In this document: positions 7,658 to 15,789 of the stretch, piece after piece | Layout: each line of letters starts with the position of its first letter | How positions within the stretch are numbered: position 1 is the stretch's first letter | Source of the DNA: Blautia sp. XA-2221 | Lineage (GTDB): Bacteria > Bacillota > Clostridia > Lachnospirales > Lachnospiraceae | Length of the DNA stretch: 64,000 nt | Assembly: GCF_028767025.1 (NCBI RefSeq) | Contig: NZ_JAJQXX010000009.1 | Coordinates: 51,388 to 115,387 of the forward strand | Direction of reading: 5' to 3' | The notes under the pieces: generated by a model | What the model was told of the DNA's origin: nothing | Database searches by the model: none | The model's input: the letters and a program-made list of their open reading frames with translations, nothing else | Position numbers and translations under genes: made by a program

Positions 7658-8977
7658 TTAATTTTCCACATCGGTTTCTTTTTCAGTTTCCGGCAGTTCT
7701 ATAACAGCTTCAGTGATTTTATGCTTTGCAACAGATTTTACATGAATGCTCATACCGTTGCTTTCACAGGTGAACTGGCTGCCGTCCTCCGGAATACTGT
7801 CAATAATGCTGTAGATAAAACCGTTAAAGGTGTCATAATCCCCTTCCGGAAGGTTAAGATGAAGGGTATCAGCTACATCATCCATTTCTACATCACCGCG
7901 AACCAGCCATGAATTTGGAGAAATCTGCTGTATCTTTTCCGTATTTTCTTCATTTTCTTCATAGATATCGCCTACCAGTTCTTCAATCAGGTCGTGGAGA
8001 GTGGCAATACCGGACATTTCACCATATTCATCAAGAAGAACAGCAAAGTAATTCCGGGATTGCTTCATGTGATCAAAAAGCTTTGCAGCTTTCATGCTTT
8101 CCGGAATGAAATAAGCAGGCTTTACGGCTTTTGTCAGAATGTTTTCTCTGGTACGTTCATCCAGACAGAAGTAAGCTTTTGTATCCAGAATACCAATAAT
8201 ATTTTCTTTGGTTTCCTGACAGACCGGATAGTAGCTGTGACGATTCTGATAAATAATATTTTTCCATTCCTCAAGAGAATCTTCTGTATCCAGGACAATT
8301 ACATCTGTACGGTGTGTGCAGACCTGTTCGGCGGTAATATCATGAAAATCAAAAATATTCTGAATAAATTCGTTTTCCTGTGTATCAATGACACCCTGGG
8401 CATTTCCTTCCATAAGCATCATCTGGATTTCTTCCTTTGTTACCTGTTCGTCGTCTTCGGCAGGATTGATCCCCATAAGCTTCAGAATCAGGTTAGTAGA
8501 GCCTGTAAGCAGGGATACCAGAGGGGAGAAAACCTTGGAAACTCCGTAGAGGGTAGGAGCAAGTCCAAGAGAAAGTGCCTCGGAGTTTTTCATTGCAATT
8601 CGTTTTGGTACCAGTTCGCCGAATACAATGCTAATATAGGAAAGAACAATAGTAATAATGACAACCGCAATGGAGTTCAGTGTTGCTCTGGGAACCGGAA
8701 CGCCGATAGAAATCAGGGCATCTACGATCACGCCTGCAAAGTTATCAGATGCAAATGCACTGTTGAGAAATCCGGACAGAGTGATGGCAACCTGAATGGT
8801 GGCGAGAAAACGGGCCGGCTGTTCCGTAAGGAGAGAAAGTTTCTTTGCCCGCTTGTTGCCGTCCTCCACCAGATGCCGGAGTTTAGCCTCATTCATGGAG
8901 ATAACGGCGATCTCCGCACTGGCGAAAACTGCATTCAAAAATGTAAATACAATAATCAGTATAACAGATCCTATCAT
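7658..8977 (-). CDS. DUF21/CBS-pair membrane protein (hemolysin C/CorC-CNNM family)
   Basis: A 439-residue inner-membrane protein. The N-terminal DUF21 domain has about four membrane segments (first helix VILIIVFTFLNAVFASAEIAV; others near 60-80, 95-125 and 140-165), with the family motif FGELVPKRIA (about 117-126). A cytosolic CBS pair covers about 210-335 (HRTDVIVLDTEDSLEEW; DEYGEMSGIATLHDL), and a CorC/HlyC transporter-associated domain ends the protein (about 350-430). Family members affect Mg2+ or other divalent-cation export. The best ribosome site (GAAGGG) is unusually far from the ATG (about 15 bases), but no better in-frame start is seen. The gene has a long leader with a terminator hairpin, which suggests transcript-level control. 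Confidence 0.88.
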   Translation of the reverse strand: MIGSVILIIVFTFLNAVFASAEIAVISMNEAKLRHLVEDGNKRAKKLSLLTEQPARFLATIQVAITLSGFLNSAFASDNFAGVIVDALISIGVPVPRATLNSIAVVIITIVLSYISIVFGELVPKRIAMKNSEALSLGLAPTLYGVSKVFSPLVSLLTGSTNLILKLMGINPAEDDEQVTKEEIQMMLMEGNAQGVIDTQENEFIQNIFDFHDITAEQVCTHRTDVIVLDTEDSLEEWKNIIYQNRHSYYPVCQETKENIIGILDTKAYFCLDERTRENILTKAVKPAYFIPESMKAAKLFDHMKQSRNYFAVLLDEYGEMSGIATLHDLIEELVGDIYEENEENTEKIQQISPNSWLVRGDVEMDDVADTLHLNLPEGDYDTFNGFIYSIIDSIPEDGSQFTCESNGMSIHVKSVAKHKITEAVIELPETEKETDVEN

Positions 8978-9040
8978 GATTAAATTTTAATTCCCTTCTG
9001 TAAGTTAATAAGTAAACTGCCCCAGGGCAGGTAAAATGAC

Positions 9041-9080
9041 AAAAAGGTATAGCCTATAAGCATGCTCACAGGCTATACCT
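9041..9080 (-). terminator. Terminator-like hairpin in the leader of the DUF21/CBS gene
   Basis: AGGTATAGCCT (9045-9055) and AGGCTATACCT (9070-9080) form an 11-base-pair stem. Read on the minus strand it is followed by five T (9041-9045). It lies between the promoter at 9187-9215 and the gene start at 8977, so transcripts must pass it. Confidence 0.75.
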
Positions 9081-9152
9081 CTATATATACATAATGACAA
9101 TGCGGGAATCCATAATATTTATAGTATGATTTTCATCGGAATTGTCTTCCAC
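9081..9152 (-). CDS. Possible 23-residue leader peptide
   Basis: A GTG-started frame encodes 23 residues with an acidic first half (EDNSDEN) and a hydrophobic end (IVIMYI). Its TAG stop directly abuts the terminator stem at 9080. An AGGA site is present but 12 bases upstream, longer than ideal. It lies on the transcript predicted from the 9187-9215 promoter. It could be a leader peptide or chance; coding is unproven. Confidence 0.3.
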   Translation of the reverse strand: MEDNSDENHTINIMDSRIVIMYI

Positions 9153-9186
9153 GCAAAATTCACATCCTTTCTGCTTATTAATGAGA

Positions 9187-9215
9187 AAGATAGCATATTT
9201 CAGGTAAACTGTCAA
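9187..9215 (-). promoter_or_regulatory. Promoter for the DUF21/CBS leader
   Basis: Minus-strand TTGACA (9210-9215) and TATCTT (9187-9192) are separated by exactly 17 bases. Transcription would start near 9180, giving a leader of about 200 bases. Confidence 0.75.
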
Positions 9216-9319
9216 GAAATAACTTGCTGTTTACGCCGCTCTCAGTTACGGACGAATGCCTGCGAATGGCTACAAAGACAACGGCCTTATGAATATAAAA
9301 ATACTATTTAATTTAGAAA

Positions 9320-9547
9320 AGAAATATGCTATAGTTATTCCTGTAATACTATACCCGGGGTGAAGCCGGAGTTATTGGAGAAACGAAGATAACAGGGAGA
9401 ATGCCGGAAGTATGTGCATGCCACACGCCGGGCGGACTTCCTGTTTTTATTTTGCAGGAAAATCTGTTTGTTTAAAGACAGATTTTCCGGAAAATGGGAC
9501 ATACAAAAACTAACAGAGATAAAGCGGGAGTTAAGGTGAAATAAGAA
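9320..9547 (+). promoter_or_regulatory. Structured leader region upstream of larB
   Basis: The stretch before larB holds several hairpins: GTTAT/ATAAC (9371-9375 with 9389-9393); GGAAGT/ACTTCC (9406-9411 with 9436-9441) followed by TGTTTTTATTTT, a terminator shape; and an 11-base-pair stem GGAAAATCTGT/ACAGATTTTCC (9457-9467 with 9478-9488). A weak promoter (TTTAAT/TATAGT, 17-base spacing) may lie just before, around 9308-9336. A terminator inside the leader suggests attenuation. I could not match it to a known riboswitch class. Confidence 0.45.
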
Positions 9548-10297
9548 ATGGAAGCAAGAGAGGTATTGACTAAATTTAAACAAAATGAGATCACTCTGGA
9601 AGAAGCAGAACATTATTTCCGAAAACAGCCTTTTGAGGAAATGGATTATGCAAAGCTGGATTCTCACAGAGAGATTCGAAGCGGATTCCCGGAGGTGATT
9701 TTTTGCAGCGGAAAAGCAGACGTCCATTTTACGCACATATTTAAAAAACTGTATGAAGAAAACGGCGAGGTATTCGGAACCAGAGCGTCCAGACATCAGT
9801 ATGAACTGGTAAAAGAGATGTTTCCTCAGACGGAATATGATGAGATTTCGCATATTATCAAGATAGAAAAAGAAAAAAAGGAACGTGTGGGAAAGATTGC
9901 AGTGTGTACTGCCGGAACTGCTGATATTCCGGTAGCAGAAGAAGCTGCCCAGACTGCAGAATATTTTGGGGCAAAGGTAGAAAGAATCTATGATGTAGGG
10001 GTCAGCGGGATCCACAGACTTTTTTCCAGACTGGATGTGATCCAGGAGGCTAACTGTGTGATTGCTGTGGCAGGCATGGAAGGCGCCCTTGCCAGTGTGC
10101 TGGGAGGACTGGTGGATAAACCGGTGATCGCAGTACCTACTTCTGTGGGATACGGGGCAAGTATGCATGGACTTTCTGCGCTTCTGACAATGATCAATTC
10201 CTGTGCCAATGGGATTGCAGTTGTTAATATTGACAATGGCTATGGGGCAGGATATATAGCAACCCAGATCAACAGGCTTGGGTGCAGAGAAAAATAA
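9548..10297 (+). CDS. larB: Nickel pincer cofactor biosynthesis protein LarB
   Basis: A 249-residue LarB. LarB carboxylates the pyridinium ring of nicotinic acid adenine dinucleotide and hydrolyses the phosphoanhydride, giving pyridinium-3,5-biscarboxylate mononucleotide, the first step of the nickel pincer cofactor of lactate racemase. The N-terminal half carries the LarB-specific region (VLTKFKQNEITLEEAE; FPEVIFCSGK). The C-terminal half resembles the PurE/AIR-carboxylase fold: CTAGTADIPVAEEAA (about 119-133), GMEGALASVLGGLVDKPVIAVPTSVGYG, and MINSCANG with Cys219, in the place of the catalytic cysteine known in this family. larC follows 11 bases later. larE and larA are not in the window. 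Confidence 0.93.
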   Translation: MEAREVLTKFKQNEITLEEAEHYFRKQPFEEMDYAKLDSHREIRSGFPEVIFCSGKADVHFTHIFKKLYEENGEVFGTRASRHQYELVKEMFPQTEYDEISHIIKIEKEKKERVGKIAVCTAGTADIPVAEEAAQTAEYFGAKVERIYDVGVSGIHRLFSRLDVIQEANCVIAVAGMEGALASVLGGLVDKPVIAVPTSVGYGASMHGLSALLTMINSCANGIAVVNIDNGYGAGYIATQINRLGCREK

Positions 10298-10308
10298 AGG
10301 AGAGATTT

Positions 10309-11871
10309 ATGGGAAGGACATTATATCTGGAATGTTATTCCGGAATCAGCGGGGATATGACGGTGGCGGCGCTTCTTGATCTGGGGGCAGATCAGAAAGT
10401 ACTGGAAAAAGCACTTTCCAGTATCCGGGCTGACGGATTCCGTACAGAGATCACCCGGGTAAAAAAGTCCGGACTGGATGCCTGTGATTTTTCTGTGATA
10501 CTGGATAAAAATCATGAGAATCATGACCATGATATGGAATATCTTCACGGCTATAGCAGGGAGCAGGCACATCATAGCCATACAGATGAGTATACACATA
10601 TACATGACTGTACAGAGAATGATCATGTACATTTTTATATAGAAGAATCGGACAATGGGGAAGAACCTTCCCATGTAGAAGGAGCGCATCATGGGAAAGA
10701 GTTTTCTTACACAGAAGGAGTGCATCATGGGAAAGAGTTTTCTTACACAGAAGGAGTGCATCATGGGAAAGAGCTTTCTTACACAGAAGGAGCGCATCAT
10801 GGGAAAGAATTTCCTCATACAGAAGAACCAGATTATGAACAAAGACCTTTTCATATCGGGGAATCAGGACATGCTCATGTGCATACTCATGAACACAGAG
10901 GAATGAAAGAAATCCGTGAGATTCTTTTGAATGCAGAGATGACAGAACAGGCAAAGAATACAGCGCTTCACATTTTTCAGATTCTGGCAAAGGCAGAGGC
11001 AAAGGCTCATGGAGTATCAGAAGAACAGGTACATTTTCATGAGGTAGGTGCAGTGGATTCCATTGTGGACGTTGTAGCAGTTGCAGTGTGTCTGGATAAT
11101 CTGAACATTACAGAAGTGATCGTGCCAAGGCTCTGTGAGGGAACAGGATTTGTACGCTGTCAGCATGGGATGCTTCCTGTGCCTGTGCCGGCAGTTGTAA
11201 ATATTGTGCAGCAGAATCAGCTTGCTTTAAAGATCACGGATGTTGAGGGAGAACTGGTAACGCCCACAGGGGCAGCTATTGCAGCTGCCATAAGGACATC
11301 CGATCGTCTTCCTGAAAAATTTACAGTAGACAGAACCGGAATTGGGGCAGGTAAGCGGAAGTATGCGTGTCCGGGAATTTTAAGGGCAATGTTGATCACT
11401 GCGGAAGAGAAAAAAGAGGATTCTGTGCAGAAAGATGTGATATGGAAACTGGAAACTAATGTGGACGACTGCACGGGAGAAGAACTTGGAAACGTAATGA
11501 ATCTTCTTTTTGGCGCAGGAGCCAGGGATGTGTATTATACACCGGCTTATATGAAAAAAAATCGTCCGGCATGGATACTGTCAGTGCTTTGTACAGAAGA
11601 GGATATTGCTGTTCTGGAAGAAATTCTTTTTCGGCAGACAACCACTATTGGCATTCGGAGATGCCAGATGGAACGAACTGTTTTAAAAAGAGAAATTCAA
11701 AAGCTTTTGATGCCAGATGGGATGGCGACAGTAAAGATATGTACCCTTCCGGACGGAAGCAGAAGATGTTATCCGGAATATGAAAGTGTGGCAGTTTTTG
11801 CAGCAGAAAATCATATAAGTTACAGAGAGGCATGGGAACGGATCAGGAATTACTGGATAAAAGAAAGGTGA
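10309..11871 (+). CDS. larC: Nickel pincer cofactor nickel insertase LarC, with His-rich repeat insert
   Basis: A 520-residue LarC, the CTP-dependent enzyme that inserts nickel into the pincer cofactor. ATG 10309 is chosen because AAAGGAGAG sits just before it; an upstream in-frame ATG (10282) has none. LYLECYSGISGDMTVAALLDLGA (3-25) and HFHEVGAVDSIVDVVAVA (about 242-259) are family hallmarks. Residues about 63-205 are a very His/Glu-rich insert containing four 12-residue tandem repeats (EGVHHGKEFSYT type). In some lactobacilli larC is read by a programmed frameshift as larC1/larC2; here it is one continuous frame. The insert may store or deliver Ni2+, which is inference from composition. Confidence 0.93.
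   Translation: MGRTLYLECYSGISGDMTVAALLDLGADQKVLEKALSSIRADGFRTEITRVKKSGLDACDFSVILDKNHENHDHDMEYLHGYSREQAHHSHTDEYTHIHDCTENDHVHFYIEESDNGEEPSHVEGAHHGKEFSYTEGVHHGKEFSYTEGVHHGKELSYTEGAHHGKEFPHTEEPDYEQRPFHIGESGHAHVHTHEHRGMKEIREILLNAEMTEQAKNTALHIFQILAKAEAKAHGVSEEQVHFHEVGAVDSIVDVVAVAVCLDNLNITEVIVPRLCEGTGFVRCQHGMLPVPVPAVVNIVQQNQLALKITDVEGELVTPTGAAIAAAIRTSDRLPEKFTVDRTGIGAGKRKYACPGILRAMLITAEEKKEDSVQKDVIWKLETNVDDCTGEELGNVMNLLFGAGARDVYYTPAYMKKNRPAWILSVLCTEEDIAVLEEILFRQTTTIGIRRCQMERTVLKREIQKLLMPDGMATVKICTLPDGSRRCYPEYESVAVFAAENHISYREAWERIRNYWIKER
10678..10821 (+). repeat. Four 36-bp tandem repeats inside larC
   Basis: Four contiguous 36-base units start at 10678, 10714, 10750 and 10786. Units 1-3 differ at only one or two bases each; unit 4 is more diverged. 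Each encodes E-G-(A/V)-H-H-G-K-E-(F/L)-(S/P)-(Y/H)-T. The multiple-of-three unit keeps the frame whatever the copy number. Confidence 0.95.
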
Positions 11872-11879
11872 GGCATCAG

Positions 11880-12734
11880 ATGAAAACAGGACTTGTTTTG
11901 GAAGGCGGAGCAATGCGTGGAATTTACACAGCGGGAGTTCTGGATGTATTTTTGGAAAACCAGATTCATTTTGACGGAGTGATCGGGGTTTCGGCAGGGG
12001 CGCTCCACGGCTGTTCTTTTGTGTCAGGCCAGAAAGGCAGAAGCATCCGGTATTATAAAAAATACAGGAATGACAAACACTTTATGAGTCTGTGGAGCCT
12101 GGTACACACAGGGGAAGTTGTGGGAAAACAGTTCTGCTATCATGAAATTCCGGAACGTCTGGATCCTTATGATTATGAAGCTTTTTTTAAATCGGATACC
12201 GCATTTTATGCAGTTTGTACTAATCTGGAAACCGGAAAGCCAGAATATATCAGAATTACAGATATGCTGAATCAGGTGGATGTGATGAGGGCTTCAGCGT
12301 CCATGCCGTATGTATCCCGGATTGTTGACTGGGAAGGCAAAAAGCTTCTGGACGGGGGCTGTACGGATAGTATTCCGGTCAGTCAGTTCCAGAAAATGGG
12401 GTATAAAAGGAATGTGGTGGTACTTACCAGAGAAGAGGGTTTTGTAAAAGAACCGGAAATGGTAAAACTGGCGGAGATTTATTATCACAGATATCCCAGA
12501 TTTGTAGAGGCTTTGAAAAACAGACATGAAGTATATAATCAGACACTGGCAGATATCCGCACTATGGAAAAAAACGGAGAGGCATTTGTGATCCGCCCAA
12601 GTCGCAGACTGACTGTGGGAAGAATGGAAAGTGACATGGAAAAAATTCAGAAGATATATGAGCTTGGGAAAAAGGATGCAAAAAGGAATATCAATGCACT
12701 GAAAATGTGGTTGGCTCAGGAAGAGAAAATATAA
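11880..12734 (+). CDS. Patatin-like phospholipase
   Basis: A 284-residue patatin-family lipid acyl hydrolase (YjjU/RssA branch). ATG 11880 follows GAAAGGTGAGG and is 8 bases after the larC stop; a longer frame starting inside larC is rejected. The oxyanion motif GGAMRG (9-14), nucleophile elbow GVSAG (Ser38) and DGG (Asp158) of the Ser-Asp dyad are all present. No signal peptide or membrane segment is seen, so it should be cytosolic. It is probably co-transcribed with larBC, but a functional link to the nickel cofactor is not evident. Confidence 0.88.
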   Translation: MKTGLVLEGGAMRGIYTAGVLDVFLENQIHFDGVIGVSAGALHGCSFVSGQKGRSIRYYKKYRNDKHFMSLWSLVHTGEVVGKQFCYHEIPERLDPYDYEAFFKSDTAFYAVCTNLETGKPEYIRITDMLNQVDVMRASASMPYVSRIVDWEGKKLLDGGCTDSIPVSQFQKMGYKRNVVVLTREEGFVKEPEMVKLAEIYYHRYPRFVEALKNRHEVYNQTLADIRTMEKNGEAFVIRPSRRLTVGRMESDMEKIQKIYELGKKDAKRNINALKMWLAQEEKI

Positions 12735-12768
12735 AAGAAAGGCGTTAAAAAAGAAAAAGGAGATTTTT

Positions 12769-14151
12769 ATGTTTGATACGATAGTAAATGTGATTAATCA
12801 GATGGACAAAATGGTTTGGGGCTGGTGGATGATCTTTCTGCTTCTTGGAACGCATATTTTTATGACGATCCGGACGGGATTTATACAGAGGAAGATTGGA
12901 AAAGCAATCAGACTGTCTGTGACAAAAGACCCGGATGCGGAAGGAGAGGTCAGCCAGTTTGGCGCTTTGACAACTGCTCTGGCATCTACCATCGGTACAG
13001 GAAATATCATTGGTGTGGGAACCGCGGTAGCGTTGGGCGGGCCAGGCGCTGTTTTCTGGTGCTGGATCACCGGTGTTTTTGGGATCGCAACCAAGTACAG
13101 TGAATCTCTGATCGCAGTGAAATATCGTGTGAAGACAAAAGATGGCAGAATGCAGGGCGGAGCCATGTATGCCCTGGAACGCGGGTTGAACATGAAGTGG
13201 CTGGGAATGATTTTTGCGTTTCTGGCAGGTTTTGCTTCGCTTGGAATCGGCTGTGCCACTCAGGTAAATGCCATTGCCACTGTCTGTGAGGAAAATCTGA
13301 ATATTGCTCCGGCGTTGGTGGGAATTGTAGTGGCCGCTCTGACTGCTCTGGTTATTTTTGGAGGGATCCGTTCTATTGCAAAGGTATGTGAAAAACTGGT
13401 TCCTTTTATGGCAGCTTTTTATATTCTGGGCTGTGTGATCATTCTGGGACTGAATTTTGATTTTATTATTCCGGCAGTAAAAACCATCTGCAGGCTTGCC
13501 TTTACTCCGGGAGCCGCAGCAGGCGGTCTGGTTGGAAGAGGAATCATGATGGCAATGCAGTATGGAATCGCCAGAGGACTTTTTTCAAATGAATCCGGAC
13601 TTGGATCCGCTCCTATTGCCGCCGCTGCAGCGCAGACAAGAAATCCGGTACGTCAGGCGCTTGTATCCAGCACCGGAACTTTCTGGGATACGGTGGTGGT
13701 CTGCCTGATGACAGGTCTGGTTCTTGTAACCAGCATTATGAAAAATCCGTCCATTGATATGTCCAATATTACGGACGGAGGAATCCTTACGACTTTGGCA
13801 TTTCAGCAGATTCCGGTATTCGGTCCTGTTATTCTGGTTGTGGGGATTATTTCCTTTGCTTATTCAACTGTCCTCGGATGGGCTTATTACGGAGAGCGAT
13901 GTGTGGAATATTTTGCAGGGAAGGCGGGACTGATCCCGTACAGAGTGATTTATGTTATTGTTGCAGCAGTGGCTCCGGTAGTTTCCCTGAATCTGGTATG
14001 GACGGTTGCAGATATTCTGAATGCGCTTATGGCAATTCCAAACCTGGTTGCAGTAATTCTTTTGTCAGATGTAATTGTAAAGGAAACAAAAAAATACATA
14101 AATGATCTTAATAAAAAAGACGATACTCCGGTAGAAGTGATCGACCGGTAA
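12769..14151 (+). CDS. Alanine/glycine:cation symporter (AGCS family)
   Basis: A 460-residue membrane transporter with about ten helices. Family signatures are FGALTTALASTIGTGNIIGVGTA (about 64-86) and ARGLFSNESGLGSAPIAAAAA (about 268-288). AGCS proteins take up alanine or glycine together with Na+ or H+. A GAGGGGATTT-like AAAAAGGAG site precedes the ATG at 12769. It lies 34 bases after the patatin gene and is closed by a strong terminator at 14157-14202. Substrate (Ala, Gly or D-Ala) cannot be decided from sequence. Confidence 0.92.
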   Translation: MFDTIVNVINQMDKMVWGWWMIFLLLGTHIFMTIRTGFIQRKIGKAIRLSVTKDPDAEGEVSQFGALTTALASTIGTGNIIGVGTAVALGGPGAVFWCWITGVFGIATKYSESLIAVKYRVKTKDGRMQGGAMYALERGLNMKWLGMIFAFLAGFASLGIGCATQVNAIATVCEENLNIAPALVGIVVAALTALVIFGGIRSIAKVCEKLVPFMAAFYILGCVIILGLNFDFIIPAVKTICRLAFTPGAAAGGLVGRGIMMAMQYGIARGLFSNESGLGSAPIAAAAAQTRNPVRQALVSSTGTFWDTVVVCLMTGLVLVTSIMKNPSIDMSNITDGGILTTLAFQQIPVFGPVILVVGIISFAYSTVLGWAYYGERCVEYFAGKAGLIPYRVIYVIVAAVAPVVSLNLVWTVADILNALMAIPNLVAVILLSDVIVKETKKYINDLNKKDDTPVEVIDR

Positions 14152-14156
14152 ACAAA

Positions 14157-14202
14157 AAATCCGTATTGTATGTCTGAAAAATGGCGACAATGCGGATTTT
14201 TT
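14157..14202 (+). terminator. Terminator after the AGCS symporter
   Basis: AAATCCGTATTGT (14157-14169) pairs with ACAATGCGGATTT (14187-14199) apart from one mismatch, followed by a T-run to 14202. It separates the lar-patatin-symporter group from the MBOAT pair. Confidence 0.85.
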
Positions 14203-14295
14203 ACAAAAATATTAATAAAAAAAGAAAATAATATTGCGAAAGAGCTTCTGGTTTTGTATAATGAAGAATGGAAAATACCGTTAAGGAGTAAAAAA

Positions 14296-15777
14296 ATGTT
14301 ATTTAACTCGTATATTTTTATCCTGTTTTTTTTACCGGTAACTTTGCTGGGATATTATGGACTTCACAAATGTGGCAGACATACTCTGGCAAAGATTGAG
14401 CTGGTGTCTATGTCATTGTGGTTTTACGGATACTTTAATCCCAGTTATCTATGGATCATGGGAAGCAGCATCTGTGTAAACTATGTTCTCTCCCAGTGCC
14501 TGCAGAAGAAGTGGAAACTGGACAAAAGACAACTTATATTTTTGAAGAGGGGACTTCTGGCCGTCGGTCTTATATTTAATTTGGGACTGATTTTTTATTT
14601 CAAGTATTATGATTTCTTTGTTGATAATCTGAACAAAGCCTTTTCCACCAGTTTTGAACTTAAACATATTATTCTTCCTTTGGGAATCAGCTTTTTTACC
14701 TTCCAGCAGGTGTCCTATGTGATTGACTCGTACAAGGGAGAAACAAAAGAATATAACTTTGTGGATTATGCACTGTTTGTTACCTTTTTTCCTCAGCTGG
14801 TAGCCGGTCCCATTGTACTGCACAATGAGGTTCTTCCGCAGTTTGCAGACAAGAAGAACTGGAAGATTAATTCAGATAATATGTCCTATGGCTTATATTT
14901 ATTTTCAGCAGGTCTTATGAAAAAGGTAATTATAGCAGACACGCTAAGTAAAGTGGTTAGCTGGGGCTATGGGAATGTGGATACAGGTATTACATCAATG
15001 GAAGGAATCCTGATGATGCTGTCCTACACATTCCAGATTTATTTTGATTTCAGTGGATATTCTGATATGGCAACAGGACTTGGATCCATGTTTAATATTA
15101 AGATCCCCATGAACTTTAATTCGCCGTACAAAGCAGTGTCTGTGGTGGATTTTTGGAACCGCTGGCATCTGACATTGACCCGTTTTCTTCGTACCTATGT
15201 ATATTTTCCTCTGGGAGGAAGCCGGAAAGGTACAGTCCGTACATACATTAATATTATTATTGTATTCCTGGTCAGCGGATTGTGGCATGGGGCGAACTGG
15301 ACATTTATTTTCTGGGGATTTCTTCATGGTCTGGCAAATGCGTTTACCAGAATGTTTAAAAAGCAGTGGGGAAGAATGCACACGGCTCTCCAGTGGATGC
15401 TGACATTTTTATTTGTTAATATAACCTGGATTTTCTTCAGGGCGGGAACAATTTCTCAGGCATGGTCTGTGATCAAAACGATTTTCAGTTTCCAGAATCT
15501 GAATGTAAGAGCAGGAATGCTCAATCAGTTTCAGCTGAAAGAAATTTCCATGCTTTATAACCATATTCCGGGAGTCAATGAAATTGTTTCATCTATCAGA
15601 GGATTTGATGCGCTCCTCTTCCTGGGAGGCTGCCTTTTTATCTGTCTGGCGTTCAGGAACAACCAGGAAAAACCTTTCCGTCCTACGGTGAGCATTGCGC
15701 TGGCAACGATTATATTCCTGGTGTGGGGGATTTTATCTCTTTCCGGTATATCGGAATTTCTTTACTTTAATTTTTAA
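14296..15777 (+). CDS. MBOAT-family O-acyltransferase (AlgI/DltB-like)
   Basis: A 493-residue polytopic membrane protein of the membrane-bound O-acyltransferase family. ATG 14296 is preceded by AAGGAG; the frame extends upstream through the terminator but that part is not coding. Motifs: LPLGISFFTFQQVSYVID (about 125-142), YFDFSGYSDMATGLGSMF and FWNRWHLTLTRFLR, then GLWHGANWTFIFWGFLHG with the catalytic-type His331. MBOAT proteins pass acyl groups across the membrane to cell-surface glycans or teichoic acids. The next gene is an SGNH-like membrane-anchored protein, the usual partner. The target polymer is unknown because no glycan operon is adjacent. Confidence 0.9.
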   Translation: MLFNSYIFILFFLPVTLLGYYGLHKCGRHTLAKIELVSMSLWFYGYFNPSYLWIMGSSICVNYVLSQCLQKKWKLDKRQLIFLKRGLLAVGLIFNLGLIFYFKYYDFFVDNLNKAFSTSFELKHIILPLGISFFTFQQVSYVIDSYKGETKEYNFVDYALFVTFFPQLVAGPIVLHNEVLPQFADKKNWKINSDNMSYGLYLFSAGLMKKVIIADTLSKVVSWGYGNVDTGITSMEGILMMLSYTFQIYFDFSGYSDMATGLGSMFNIKIPMNFNSPYKAVSVVDFWNRWHLTLTRFLRTYVYFPLGGSRKGTVRTYINIIIVFLVSGLWHGANWTFIFWGFLHGLANAFTRMFKKQWGRMHTALQWMLTFLFVNITWIFFRAGTISQAWSVIKTIFSFQNLNVRAGMLNQFQLKEISMLYNHIPGVNEIVSSIRGFDALLFLGGCLFICLAFRNNQEKPFRPTVSIALATIIFLVWGILSLSGISEFLYFNF

Positions 15778-15789
15778 AAGGAGACTGAG

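Noticed and set aside
7994..8983. A 329-residue open frame opposite the DUF21/CBS gene
   Set aside because: Antisense shadow of a clear membrane-protein gene with low-complexity basic/aromatic composition.
9340..9445. Known riboswitch (FMN, TPP, cobalamin, NiCo, ZTP) before larB
   Set aside because: I compared the conserved cores from memory and none matched convincingly, so only a structured leader is claimed.
9335..10168. A 277-residue minus-strand frame over the larB leader and larB
   Set aside because: Ser/His/Phe-rich shadow with no domain; larB on the other strand is certain.
10678..10821. 36-base repeats that look like a CRISPR array
   Set aside because: The units are contiguous without spacers and lie in frame inside larC, so they are a coding tandem repeat.
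10721..10902. A second small frame inside larC on the plus strand
   Set aside because: It results from reading the tandem repeat in another frame.
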